The notes under the pieces: generated by a model
The model's input: the letters and a program-made list of their open reading frames with translations, nothing else
Databases searched by the model: none
Told to the model about the DNA's origin: nothing
In this document: in pieces, positions 35,823 to 48,000 of the stretch
How positions within the stretch are numbered: position 1 is the first letter of the stretch
Layout: every line of letters begins with the position of its first letter
Program-made: the position numbers and the translations under genes
Assembly: GCF_014218805.1 (NCBI RefSeq)
Contig: NZ_JACJUV010000001.1
Location: 186,001-250,000, forward strand
Length of the DNA stretch: 64,000 nucleotides
Direction: 5' to 3'
From: Teredinibacter franksiae
GTDB taxonomy: Bacteria; Pseudomonadota; Gammaproteobacteria; Pseudomonadales; Cellvibrionaceae

Positions 35823-36143
35823 TTAGAAGGACTGTACAACGGAGGGGTGGCTGCCTTTCCGGTTTGAGCCGACGCTGCGATAAAGCTTTCGAGGCCTCCC
35901 CCTTCGGGGCTTGGTGTACATTTCATGCATGGCATTAAAAATTTTCTCCTTGTCACAACAAGCATGCCTGTATATTTCCCCTAGTCCTGCCCCGCACACA
36001 AAGCCAGGAACCAAAAGCACTAAATAGCGGTACCACTCTAAAATAGCTACCAAGCCGATTGCCTTGCCAACAACCTCAACAAGATCTTTTATTTCGCTAG
36101 ACCAATCGTTTCTTTTTAAGTGGTTAAGCGCAATAAAGATCAA
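35823..36143 (-). CDS. Possible small membrane protein
   Basis: A 106-codon frame from a TTG at 36143, without a clear RBS. The middle holds one strong hydrophobic segment (YLVLLVPGFVCGAGLG), followed by a Cys pair and a basic tail (KPRRGRPRKLYR). It lies alone, opposite to infA. No family recognised; it may be chance. Confidence 0.35.
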   Translation of the reverse strand: MIFIALNHLKRNDWSSEIKDLVEVVGKAIGLVAILEWYRYLVLLVPGFVCGAGLGEIYRHACCDKEKIFNAMHEMYTKPRRGRPRKLYRSVGSNRKGSHPSVVQSF

Positions 36144-36257
36144 CCCAGCATAATTATTCTCTTGGGTTTTGCCATTTAGCTTGGATTCGCTCTGCTTTTA
36201 GGGCAAAATGCCGCCTCTAAAAAAGCAACCTATAATACATTTTGAGGTTTATGCCGA

Positions 36258-36476
36258 ATGGCGAAAGAAGACCATTTTGAACTGGAAGGCGAAGTTATCG
36301 ACACATTGCCTAACACCACCTTCCGAGTGAAACTCGAAAATGGACATGTGGTAACAGCACATATCTCCGGAAAAATGCGTAAGAATTACATTCGTATTCT
36401 TACTGGCGACAAAGTCAAAGTTGAAATGACGCCCTACGACCTAAGCAAAGGCCGTATTACCTACCGCGCCCGCTAA
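36258..36476 (+). CDS. infA: Translation initiation factor IF-1
   Basis: A 72-residue S1/OB-fold protein that occupies the ribosomal A site during initiation. The sequence [20 protein letters not shown] and the end [12 protein letters not shown] match the family over full length. TATAAT at 36231-36236 may be its -10 box, though no good -35 is seen. Ends at the terminator at 36491-36529; convergent with clpA. Confidence 0.98.
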   Translation: MAKEDHFELEGEVIDTLPNTTFRVKLENGHVVTAHISGKMRKNYIRILTGDKVKVEMTPYDLSKGRITYRAR

Positions 36477-36490
36477 AGTTAAACGAGTTT

Positions 36491-36529
36491 CAAATAAAAA
36501 GGCCTGCATCAAGCAGGCCTTTTTATTTG
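36491..36529. terminator. Bidirectional terminator between infA and clpA
   Basis: A perfect 17-bp inverted repeat, 36491-36507 against 36513-36529, GC core GGCCTGC / GCAGGCC with A and T runs outside. It serves both convergent genes. Confidence 0.93.
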
Positions 36530-36545
36530 TTGATATGAAAACACT

Positions 36546-38846
36546 TTAAGCGCAAGCTTCAGGAGAGCCCTCTTTAGGCCTTTCCACTTCAGGAATCACC
36601 AACAGCTGATCGTCTTTCACGTCAACAGTCACCACCCCACCTTTTTCCGCCAGCACTCCAAATAACACCATATCGGCAAGCGGCTTTTTGACTTTTTCTT
36701 GGATAATTCTAGCCATGGGGCGGGCACCCATTTTCTCATCGTACCCGTTTATAGCCAACCAATCACGCGCGGCATCGCTAACTTCCAGGGTGATCTTCTT
36801 GTCGTCCAGCTGAGACTGTAATTCCATCAGGAACTTATCTACAACGGTCTTTATTACATCCAAAGTTAAGCTGCCGAACTGTACAATACCATCGAGCCGG
36901 TTTCGGAATTCAGGGGAAAATGATCGCTTCACGGCTTCCATTCCATCACTGGAGTGGTCTTGCTTGGTGAAGCCAATCGAGGCCCGACTCATAGTTTCAG
37001 CACCGGCATTAGTCGTCATAATCAGCACAACATTTCGAAAATCGGCGGTACGCCCGTTGTTATCAGTTAATGCACCGTGATCCATTACCTGCAACAACAG
37101 ATTAAAAACATCAGGATGGGCTTTCTCGATTTCATCCAGCAACACAACGGTATGAGGCTGCTTGGTTACGGCTTCAGTGAGTAAACCTCCCTGGTCAAAC
37201 CCTACATACCCAGGAGGAGCGCCGATTAAGCGCGATACAGTATGGCGCTCCATGTATTCAGACATATCAAAACGGATTAGCTCAACACCCATGGCACTTG
37301 CCAACTGCTTACACAACTCTGTTTTACCCACACCCGTAGGGCCTGCAAACAAAAACGAACCAATCGGCTTATCGTGATTAGTTAAACCTGCTCGTGATAG
37401 CTTGATAGCCGACGAAATGGTGTCGATAGCTTCTTCCTGACCAAACACAGTCATACGCAAGGTAGCTTCCAGTTTTGCCAATAGCTGCTTGTCACTAGAC
37501 GACACTGTTTTCGGCGGCACACGGGCTATCTTGGCAATAATGGCTTCAATATCTCGCACACCAATGACTTTTTTGCGTTTCGACTCGGGCAGTAGCTGCT
37601 GATAGGCACCAGCCTCGTCAATAACGTCAATGGCTTTATCTGGCATAAAGCGATCACTGATGTACTTACTCGCAAGCTCAGCCGCCGATTTAAGTGCTGG
37701 ATCGGTATATTTCAGATGGTGATGTTCTTCAAAACGAGATTTTAAGCCCCGTAAAATCTTATAGGTGTCTTCAACAGACGGCTCATTCACGTCTATCTTC
37801 TGGAAGCGTCGAGAAAGAGCCCGATCTTTATCAAAAATACCCCGGTACTCCTGAAAGGTAGTGGACCCTATGCAACGTAAATCGCCACTGGTTAACAGAG
37901 GCTTTAACAGATTGGAGGCGTCCATCACCCCACCGGATGCAGCACCCGCACCAATAATGGTGTGAATTTCGTCAATAAATAGAATCGCATGCTCACGCTT
38001 TTTAAGCTCTGCCAGCAGTCCTTTAAAGCGTTTTTCAAAATCGCCACGGTATTTTGTACCCGCTAATAGAGACCCAAGATCGAGCGAATAAACCGTGCTA
38101 TCGGCTAATACGTCGGGCACTTCATTATCGATAATTTTCTTCGCTAGCCCCTCAGCAATGGCTGTTTTACCAACGCCGCTCTCGCCAACCAATAATGGGT
38201 TGTTTTTTCTGCGGCGCGCCAACACCTGAATTACGCGCTCTACCTCGTATGCACGCCCAACAAGCGGGTCTATGCGCCCCGCTATAGCCTGCTCATTTAA
38301 ATTGGTTGAGAAGGCATCTAGAGGGTTCTGGGAGCTGTTTTCGGTACTTGCAGCGGCTTCTTCGTCTGGCTGCTCATGGCTACCCGAATCACTGGGCGCA
38401 TTCGAACCTGAAACTTTCGAAATACCGTGAGTAATGAAATTAACAACATCAATACGGGCAATACCCTGTTGTTTCAGGTAGTAAACCGCCTGACTTTCCT
38501 GTTCACTAAAGATAGCAACGAGAACGTTGGCTCCTGTTACTTCGTTTTTTCCTGAAGATTGCACATGAAAAACTGCGCGTTGAAGCACGCGCTGGAAGCC
38601 TAAAGTAGGCTGAGTTTCACGGTCTTCATCCTCTTCGGGAATCAGCGGCGTTGTTGAATCAACAAATTCAGAAAGATCACGACGCAATACACCTAAATCT
38701 GCACCGCAGGCCCTTAAAACACTGGCAGCAGACTCGTTGTCCAGAAGCGCGAGCAAAAGATGCTCAACAGTCATAAACTCATGACGCTTTGACCGCGCCC
38801 CCTTAAAAGCAGTATTTAACGTAGATTCTAGCTCTTTACTTAGCAT
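36546..38846 (-). CDS. clpA: ATP-dependent Clp protease ATPase subunit ClpA
   Basis: A 766-residue unfoldase that feeds substrates, including those brought by ClpS, into ClpP. An N-terminal Clp-N repeat domain (about 1-145) is followed by two AAA+ modules with Walker [15 protein letters not shown] and [14 protein letters not shown]. Complete length. The start lies about 85 bases after clpS on the same strand, the usual clpS-clpA order. Confidence 0.97.
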   Translation of the reverse strand: MLSKELESTLNTAFKGARSKRHEFMTVEHLLLALLDNESAASVLRACGADLGVLRRDLSEFVDSTTPLIPEEDEDRETQPTLGFQRVLQRAVFHVQSSGKNEVTGANVLVAIFSEQESQAVYYLKQQGIARIDVVNFITHGISKVSGSNAPSDSGSHEQPDEEAAASTENSSQNPLDAFSTNLNEQAIAGRIDPLVGRAYEVERVIQVLARRRKNNPLLVGESGVGKTAIAEGLAKKIIDNEVPDVLADSTVYSLDLGSLLAGTKYRGDFEKRFKGLLAELKKREHAILFIDEIHTIIGAGAASGGVMDASNLLKPLLTSGDLRCIGSTTFQEYRGIFDKDRALSRRFQKIDVNEPSVEDTYKILRGLKSRFEEHHHLKYTDPALKSAAELASKYISDRFMPDKAIDVIDEAGAYQQLLPESKRKKVIGVRDIEAIIAKIARVPPKTVSSSDKQLLAKLEATLRMTVFGQEEAIDTISSAIKLSRAGLTNHDKPIGSFLFAGPTGVGKTELCKQLASAMGVELIRFDMSEYMERHTVSRLIGAPPGYVGFDQGGLLTEAVTKQPHTVVLLDEIEKAHPDVFNLLLQVMDHGALTDNNGRTADFRNVVLIMTTNAGAETMSRASIGFTKQDHSSDGMEAVKRSFSPEFRNRLDGIVQFGSLTLDVIKTVVDKFLMELQSQLDDKKITLEVSDAARDWLAINGYDEKMGARPMARIIQEKVKKPLADMVLFGVLAEKGGVVTVDVKDDQLLVIPEVERPKEGSPEACA

Positions 38847-38931
38847 CGTTACTTACACCTGTTATGCCCACCTTCACTACTTATCATACTAACTTCAGCA
38901 AGGTCAGGCTTAAGCAAAAATGATTCTGGAT

Positions 38932-39309
38932 TTACTCGGAATCACCGTCATCGCACGCTTCTATTTCACACAACAATGGATGTTCATTTTGACGCGCATA
39001 TTGATTAACTTGCGCTGCTTTTGTTTCTGCAACATCCCTGGAAAAAACACCACATACGCCCTTTCCTTTAGTATGAACCTCAAGCATCACGTGCGTGGCT
39101 TTCTCTCGATTCATGCCGAAAAAAGTTTCCAGCACCTCTACAACAAATTCCATAGGCGTGTAGTCGTCATTTAGTAAAACGACCTTGTATAACGGTGGTT
39201 TTTTGAGCTTTGGCTTCTCTTCCTGAACAGCCAAGCCACCGCCATCAATGACAGACTCATCGTCATCGTCTTTATTTAATGTTAGTCGAAGATTTTCAAG
39301 ATTACCCAT
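38932..39309 (-). CDS. clpS: Clp protease adaptor ClpS
   Basis: A 125-residue adaptor that delivers N-degron proteins to ClpAP. The core [22 protein letters not shown] with the Asn-Asp-Asp of the N-degron pocket, and [22 protein letters not shown], are clear. An acidic N-terminal tail precedes. I chose the ATG at 39309; an upstream start at 39327 adds six residues. Divergent from cspD. Confidence 0.95.
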   Translation of the reverse strand: MGNLENLRLTLNKDDDDESVIDGGGLAVQEEKPKLKKPPLYKVVLLNDDYTPMEFVVEVLETFFGMNREKATHVMLEVHTKGKGVCGVFSRDVAETKAAQVNQYARQNEHPLLCEIEACDDGDSE

Positions 39310-39393
39310 GGAATATGCCAACAACACAAATCGTTATAGATGTGGATTCTAACTGACCAAAACGTACACAAACACCACAAATGGTGCAAAAAC

Positions 39394-39422
39394 TTGACAA
39401 TGCGTCCATTGTTGGTTACAAA
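39394..39422 (+). promoter_or_regulatory. Probable sigma-70 promoter of cspD
   Basis: TTGACA (39394-39399), 17 bases, TACAAA (39417-39422). A short palindrome CCGCAT-GG-ATGCGG (39432-39445) lies in the untranslated leader of about 90 bases. Confidence 0.6.
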
Positions 39423-39517
39423 GTATCCAACCCGCATGGATGCGGTTGCTGTATAAAAATAAATGCCCTGTGGAACTTAAAATGGGTTAAAGCAAAACAA
39501 TACAAAGGGACCGAGCT

Positions 39518-39781
39518 ATGCCTACCGGAACCGTAAAGTGGTTTAACAATGCCAAAGGCTTTGGGTTCATCTTACCCGAAGACGGAGGCGAAGACCTCTT
39601 CGCACACTACTCTTCCATCGAAATGGAAGGCTATCGAACATTAAAAGCCGGACAACCTGTCACCTTCGAGATAGAACAAGGTGAGAAGGGGCTGCATGCC
39701 AAGCACATCCAAATGGCGAAAGAAGGTGCTGTTGTACAGCCCGTTGAGGTACCTCAGGAGCATATGATCGCAGAAACCTAA
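39518..39781 (+). CDS. cspD: Cold-shock-like protein CspD
   Basis: An 87-residue OB-fold nucleic-acid-binding protein. RNP1 (KGFGFI) and RNP2 (LFAHYS) are intact, and a C-terminal extension of about 20 residues, as in CspD, follows the 67-residue core. CspD of E. coli inhibits replication in stationary phase. The position next to clpS and icd supports CspD over a classic CspA. Ends at the terminator at 39805-39840. Confidence 0.9.
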   Translation: MPTGTVKWFNNAKGFGFILPEDGGEDLFAHYSSIEMEGYRTLKAGQPVTFEIEQGEKGLHAKHIQMAKEGAVVQPVEVPQEHMIAET

Positions 39782-39804
39782 GCTTCTTCAAACCAGTTTT
39801 CATA

Positions 39805-39840
39805 AAAAGGCCTTTATCTTCAATAAGATAAAGGCCTTTT
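39805..39840. terminator. Bidirectional terminator between cspD and icd
   Basis: A perfect 16-bp inverted repeat, 39805-39820 against 39825-39840, with a CAAT loop and AAAAGGCC / GGCCTTTT ends. Confidence 0.9.
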
Positions 39841-39865
39841 CTTGTGCCTGGCTGACTTTGACGGT

Positions 39866-42094
<2,229 letters not shown>

Positions 42095-42285
42095 CTAACA
42101 CCCTTAGTGAGAAAATAATTAAGGGAATACCCCGCACAAGCGTGTGCAGGCAATTCCAATAAAGAAGGAAATTCAGGGGAAACCCCTTTAAAATGGCCGC
42201 GAATTATACCAGCGATTTATTGAGTAAGTAAGCATTGCCACATTGGGTCATAAAACCCTAGATGGCACCAAAAAGAAGCATATCC

Positions 42286-42912
42286 ATGCCAGAAATAGTC
42301 CTTCTTAACAAACCTTTCAACTACCTCAGCCAGTTTACCGACAAAGAGGACCGAAAAACGCTTGCGGATGTGTTTAGTAAACAGATGCTCGCCAATGACT
42401 TCTATCCGGCCGGAAGACTCGACTTCGACTCAGAAGGCTTACTGCTTTTGGTCAATAGCGGTGAACTTCAACACCGAATTAGCAACCCCGAACTCAAAAT
42501 GTTAAAAACCTATTGGGTGCAGGTTGAGGGAACACCCGACACCAAGGCTATATTGGCTCTTCAACGAGGCGTGGAGCTGAAAGACGGTAAAACCAAGCCC
42601 GCCCGAGCTCAGCTAATCGCAGAACCCAGTCTTTGGCCACGAAACCCGCCCGTTCGAAAGAGAGAGAAAACCCCAACACAGTGGCTTGAACTGACCATTA
42701 ACGAAGGCAAGAACCGTCAGGTAAGACGAATGACCGCGGCTGTCGGCCACCCTACCCTTCGCTTGGTAAGAGTTGCTATTGGCCCTTGGTCAATCGGCAA
42801 GCTAAACCCTGGCGAATACACACTCGAAACGGTAAACCTCCCCGCAAAAAAACAGCAAAAATCTGTCAAACAGGGAAGCAACAAACGGCTAGGCCAAAAG
42901 AGCATAAAATGA
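42286..42912 (+). CDS. rluE: 23S rRNA pseudouridine synthase RluE-type
   Basis: A 208-residue RsuA/RluB/E/F-class pseudouridine synthase, probably modifying the RluE site of 23S rRNA. The catalytic Asp lies in AGRLDFDSEGLLLL; the KNRQVRRMTAAVGHPTLRLVRV block is typical. No N-terminal S4 domain, as in RluE. I chose the ATG at 42286; the frame also has an ATG-type start at 42262, with no strong RBS for either. The C-terminal tail is Lys/Gln-rich. Its stop overlaps nudJ (ATGA). Confidence 0.9.
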   Translation: MPEIVLLNKPFNYLSQFTDKEDRKTLADVFSKQMLANDFYPAGRLDFDSEGLLLLVNSGELQHRISNPELKMLKTYWVQVEGTPDTKAILALQRGVELKDGKTKPARAQLIAEPSLWPRNPPVRKREKTPTQWLELTINEGKNRQVRRMTAAVGHPTLRLVRVAIGPWSIGKLNPGEYTLETVNLPAKKQQKSVKQGSNKRLGQKSIK

Positions 42913-43352
42913 ACTGGTACCCCCATGTGACGGTCTCCACTATCGTCGAAAAAGATGGCCTTTTTTTGATGGTAGAAGAAAACAAACACGGCAGACTTCT
43001 ACTCAACCAACCTGCAGGCCATCTAGAAAAAAATGAAAGTCTTTTTGCTGCTGCGATAAGGGAAACATTGGAAGAAACCCAATGGCGGATTGAACTGCTG
43101 GGGGTATTGGGTAATTCACTGTTTACATCCCCAACCAACAACACAACCTACTTGAGAGTGAGCTTTGTTGCGAGAGCGCTAAAGCAGGAGTTAGCGCTAC
43201 CCTTGGATACCGATATAGAAAGAGCCATTTGGATGAGCGAAAACGAGATTCGCCAGCAGGTATCTCGCCTTCGGAGCCCGATGGTAATTCACGATATCGA
43301 ACGGTTTAACAAAGGGACGATTTATCCACTCGAACTCATACAACATCTTTAA
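42909..43352 (+). CDS. nudJ: Nudix hydrolase NudJ (phosphatase NudJ)
   Basis: A 147-residue Nudix hydrolase; NudJ cleaves pyrimidine-precursor and nucleoside pyrophosphates. The Nudix box GHLEKNESLFAAAIRETLEE is followed by TQW instead of the usual x-Gly-aliphatic, a small deviation at a non-catalytic position. HVTVSTIVEKDG and the C-terminal RLRSPMV match NudJ. It is translationally coupled to rluE by a four-base overlap, a common arrangement. Confidence 0.88.
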   Translation: MNWYPHVTVSTIVEKDGLFLMVEENKHGRLLLNQPAGHLEKNESLFAAAIRETLEETQWRIELLGVLGNSLFTSPTNNTTYLRVSFVARALKQELALPLDTDIERAIWMSENEIRQQVSRLRSPMVIHDIERFNKGTIYPLELIQHL

Positions 43353-43521
43353 TAGCGGTTCCTCTACTTCAACCCTAAACAGCACATAAAAATAGTTGCT
43401 GCCCGAAGGGATGTTAAAGTATACCGGAAATGGTACTAATATCGGCCCGAAACTCAAACGAACACAACTGCATATTCAGGGCTAGCATAAGAACATAGCA
43501 AAAACAGATATTATCGTCGGG

Positions 43522-45048
43522 CTATGTGGTTATAGCATCATGAGCGACGGGGTCAGCTAACCTGGAGTTCGCCTTTGGGTTCCAAGAGGTTGTTCGGTTT
43601 CGCCCATTGCGCTTGGACTCCGTAAGTGCGTCATCCGCTTGCTGAATTAACTCATTCGGCTCGACCGCACCATTGCGTATTGAGGAAACTCCGAAACTGG
43701 CGGTTACCTTTAACCCACTGATCGTTTTTACTTCAATCTTTTTCCGGAACATTTCTGCCAAAGCATAGGCTTTATCTGGAGGAGCGCCTGACAGAAGAAT
43801 ACAAAACTCTTCACCTCCAATACGCGCAACTATATCACCAGGGCGAATATTAAACACAAGCGTCTCTGCCAGCCCCAATATTATTTCATCCCCGACAACA
43901 TGACCGTGATTATTGTTGACCGCCTTAAAGTGATCAATGCCCACTATTATAAGACTGAATTCAGCACCTGCTGAACTTCTCTTTTCAAAACACTTCCCTA
44001 ATTGACTGAAAAGTGTGCGGCGATTATAACAATTGGTAAGCGGATCTCTCGAGCCCAGGTAATGCAACTCTCGATTTTTTCTATCTATATCCTTACCTTT
44101 TTGAGCTAATTCGGCTTCCATATCCCCAATTCTCTGGGTTTGAGTTTCAAGCTCAGTAATATCGTTAAAACTAGCAATCACCCCGATACTTTTACCTTTA
44201 CCATCCCCCACCGGAACCGCATTTACGAGAAAAACCAGCATCCCCTGCCCGACCTTTAAGGATAAACGTACACCCAACTGTCTTTCATTTGATTCCTGCG
44301 CGACATCCCAAGGCATTGATTGATTCAAAGCTTTCTCATCTTTTACCCAGTCAAAGTCACAAATCCTGTGGCCGACTATCGACGACTCAGGAAGCCTCAA
44401 TTTAGCTACAAGAGCTTCGTTCACCAAAACGATTTGATCTCGCTTATCTAAAATAAGAACACCCTCACCCATAACATTCAACGCGTTTCGCACTCGCGTA
44501 GGCACAACTGAACTGGGGTCTAAATGGTGTAGCACACGCTTGATATACAGCATGAACGCAAAAAATCCGGATACACATACAAAAAGGATAAGCCATACAA
44601 AGTGTGGAAGACCTAGCCAGTATTTCGCGCCATGCGACAGGGAGAAAAAACTCACCTCCAGACTGGCTTTTTTAATACCGTTCACCTTTATAGGTATTTT
44701 TATATGTGTCGGGCTTGAACCCTCTAAAGAATATCCATCCCAAAACTTCTCATGATTAGACGTTGCCAAAATAAAGCTATTATCGCTTCTTCTAAGTGCA
44801 ATTGAGCGTAGTGCCGGGTTATGTTTCAAGCTTTGATCGTAGAATGACCGTATGGACAGATTGTTTTGACGCCTCAACCCCATCGCGGTTTGCATTGCAA
44901 TATTTTCCGCCAACTGTTTTCTGTTGTCTAAAAGAGCCTTTTCCTGATTAGGAATAAGCCCTAAACCATGAGCAACGAAAAGCATGGATACTGTCAAAAA
45001 AACAAGCCCCAAACTTAGACGAACGGCGGGTGTTAAGTTTATTTTCAT
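43522..45048 (-). CDS. Membrane diguanylate cyclase with PAS domain
   Basis: A 508-residue protein that should make cyclic di-GMP. Two membrane helices (about 10-30 and 150-172) enclose a periplasmic domain; a PAS domain (about 195-320) and a short coiled coil lead to a GGDEF domain. The active site is GGEEF, an active variant, with an RxxD inhibition site (RPGD) five residues before it. The ATG at 45048 is one base after the stop of the giant repeat gene (TAATATG), so the two are translationally coupled. This suggests that cyclic di-GMP output is tied to production of the surface protein; the periplasmic ligand is unknown. Confidence 0.9.
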   Translation of the reverse strand: MKINLTPAVRLSLGLVFLTVSMLFVAHGLGLIPNQEKALLDNRKQLAENIAMQTAMGLRRQNNLSIRSFYDQSLKHNPALRSIALRRSDNSFILATSNHEKFWDGYSLEGSSPTHIKIPIKVNGIKKASLEVSFFSLSHGAKYWLGLPHFVWLILFVCVSGFFAFMLYIKRVLHHLDPSSVVPTRVRNALNVMGEGVLILDKRDQIVLVNEALVAKLRLPESSIVGHRICDFDWVKDEKALNQSMPWDVAQESNERQLGVRLSLKVGQGMLVFLVNAVPVGDGKGKSIGVIASFNDITELETQTQRIGDMEAELAQKGKDIDRKNRELHYLGSRDPLTNCYNRRTLFSQLGKCFEKRSSAGAEFSLIIVGIDHFKAVNNNHGHVVGDEIILGLAETLVFNIRPGDIVARIGGEEFCILLSGAPPDKAYALAEMFRKKIEVKTISGLKVTASFGVSSIRNGAVEPNELIQQADDALTESKRNGRNRTTSWNPKANSRLADPVAHDAITT

Positions 45049-45049
45049 A

Positions 45050-48000
45050 TTAATTCGGCTTGGCTTTTTTTGGGTTGCTGTCAAACATATAGCCAACTTC
45101 TCTACGTTGTTTGTCTTCTTCTCGCTCATCCCGCTTTTGCTTTTCCTTATCTTCTTTCTTGGACTTGTAACCGAGCACGGGCAATGGATCAAACCCCTTC
45201 CACAGAGGCAACATGGAAAAGAGGGTTAGAAACAAGCTGCCGGCGCGTAAGACCCAAACAACAATGCCGGTGGTGACCGTAACCGTAATACCTGAATAAA
45301 TCGCTTTTTCGATATTTTTTTCTTCTATCGATTCATCGATATCTGATCTAAGCTTTTTCAGTTCGTTGTTAAAATCAACAATATCTTGATCGCCTATAAA
45401 CGCATTATCTACTGCGACCAGAGCAGCAAGCGTCGACTCAACACTTTCTGCACTGCCTGAGCGACTAATACCTTCTGCAATCTTTTGTTTATTTTCACCG
45501 GCGTCTTTATAATCACTGACCGATTCAAAACTAAGGAGTATTGGCGCCTTACCCAAATTACTTGCAACGCTTACAAGCTCATCCAAATAGAAAGAACTTT
45601 CTGATGATCCATTTGTAACGGAGCTTTTCGCTGGCAAAGGTTCAGACTTGATCAAAACTTGGTCGCCTACAATAGGTAATTCTTCCGTCGGTAAACTAAC
45701 AACCGGCTGTGACTCTACTTCACGCGTAGGCGCTTCCGGCATTATTGAGATAGGTGATTCCGGTGCAATTATAACGGGGGAAAGTAAAGCATTAACTATG
45801 TTGATGCTAATAGGGGCTTCAACCCACTCCCCCATATTGTCTGTTGCACGAACTACGACGGTTGTTTGCCCTACCATTTGCGGTTTATAAGATAAAATCA
45901 ACTCACCAGTTTCGCTGTCAATGGCAACCACCTGGGTTAAATCTGAATTTGAATTATCTTGCACACTATAAATTAAGCTAGAATTCTCATCGACATCGTG
46001 AAATATACTAGCCAAGGTAAACGTTGAGTTTTCTTGAGAACCAACCTCGATAGTCGTTTCCGCTACTTCGATTGCCGTGGGCCTATCATTGACCGGATTG
46101 ACGGTAACGGTAAAGCTAGTATCCGTGCTCGCTCCTTCTGAATCCGTTGCTCGTAATGTGATTGTGCTAGACCCGGCTTGATCTGTCGCATAATTTATTT
46201 GTAGCCGTCCGTTTACTACATCCATGCTAGTCACACTTACGAGCTCTTCATTGCTATTATTGACAACTTCATACGTAAGATTGCTATCAGCATCTTCTTC
46301 ATCTTCAAACGCACCAAAGAGATCAAGAACACTCTGGTCTGTATCTTCCTCTACTGTAATATCGTTAATGCCGGTCGCAAAAGGTTCATCATTAACCGCC
46401 GCAATATCGAGCGCAAAAGTGTCAAAAACACTTGCCCCGCCGTTGCCGTCTGAAGCAATTACCTCAATTGAAGTGTTCGCATCATCCATACCATCAGGCG
46501 TACCTGAAAAAACCTGTGTTGTTGCATTAAAACTTAACCACGCAGGCAGCAGCCCTCCTCCGGCGAGTTGAGCGCTATAAACTAGAGCATCTCCGTCAGC
46601 GTCAAAAAAGGTGTTTGGCGGAACAGCAAATGTAAACAGTGAATCTTCAACAGCGGATTGGTCCATTAGCGGGTTGGCTAAAACCGGCTCATCGTTGACG
46701 TTGGCAATCGGTCCAGAGGCCGCCGATACCGGGGCTTCTACCGTGGTGTTGTCGTCGGTGTAGTTCGCTGTCGCCCGTACATATTGCCCAACATCGGCGT
46801 CGGTCAGGGTGTAGTCCGCATTGGTCGCACCGGCGATAGCACTCCAGCCGTTGATACCATCGGCGGAGCGTTGCCATTGGTAGGTCTCGCCGGAGAAGCC
46901 GTCGTTGTCGGTGATGGTCGCCGTGAGTGTGGCGTTTTCAGTTGCGGTGCCGGTTAGCGCTATCGAGGCGCTGTCGTTGACGTTGGCAATCGGTCCAGAG
47001 GCCGCCGATACCGGGGCTTCTACCGTGGTGTTGTCGTCGGTGTAGTTCGCTGTCGCCCGTACATATTGCCCAACATCGGCGTCGGTCAGGGTGTAGTCCG
47101 CATTGGTCGCACCGGCGATAGCACTCCAGCCGTTGATACCATCGACGGAGCGTTGCCATTGGTAGGTCTCGCCGGAGAAGCCGTCGTTGTCGGTGATGGT
47201 CGCCGTGAGTGTGGCGTTTTCAGTTGCGGTGCCGGTTAGCGCTATCGAGGCGCTGTCGTTGACGTTGGCAATCGGTCCAGAGGCCGCCGATACCGGGGCT
47301 TCTACCGTGGTGTTGTCGTCGGTGTAGTTCGCTGTCGCCCGTACATATTGCCCAACATCGGCGTCGGTCAGGGTGTAGTCCGCATTGGTCGCACCGGCGA
47401 TAGCACTCCAGCCGTTGATACCATCGACGGAGCGTTGCCATTGGTAGGTCTCGCCGGAGAAGCCGTCGTTGTCGGTGATGGTCGCCGTGAGTGTGGCGTT
47501 TTCAGTTGCGGTGCCGGTTAGCGCTATCGAGGCGCTGTCGTTGACGTTGGCAATCGGTCCAGAGGCCGCCGATACCGGGGCTTCTACCGTGGTGTTGTCG
47601 TCGGTGTAGTTCGCTGTCGCCCGTACATATTGCCCAACATCGGCGTCGGTCAGGGTGTAGTCCGCATTGGTCGCACCGGCGATAGCACTCCAGCCGTTGA
47701 TACCATCGACGGAGCGTTGCCATTGGTAGGTCTCGCCGGAGAAGCCGTCGTTGTCGGTGATGGTCGCCGTGAGTGTGGCGTTTTCAGTTGCGGTGCCGGT
47801 TAGCGCTATCGAGGCGCTGTCGTTGACGTTGGCAATCGGTCCAGAGGCCGCCGATACCGGGGCTTCTACCGTGGTGTTGTCGTCGGTGTAGTTCGCTGTC
47901 GCCCGTACATATTGCCCAACATCGGCGTCGGTCAGGGTGTAGTCCGCATTGGTCGCACCGGCGATAGCACTCCAGCCGTTGATACCATCGACGGAGCGTT

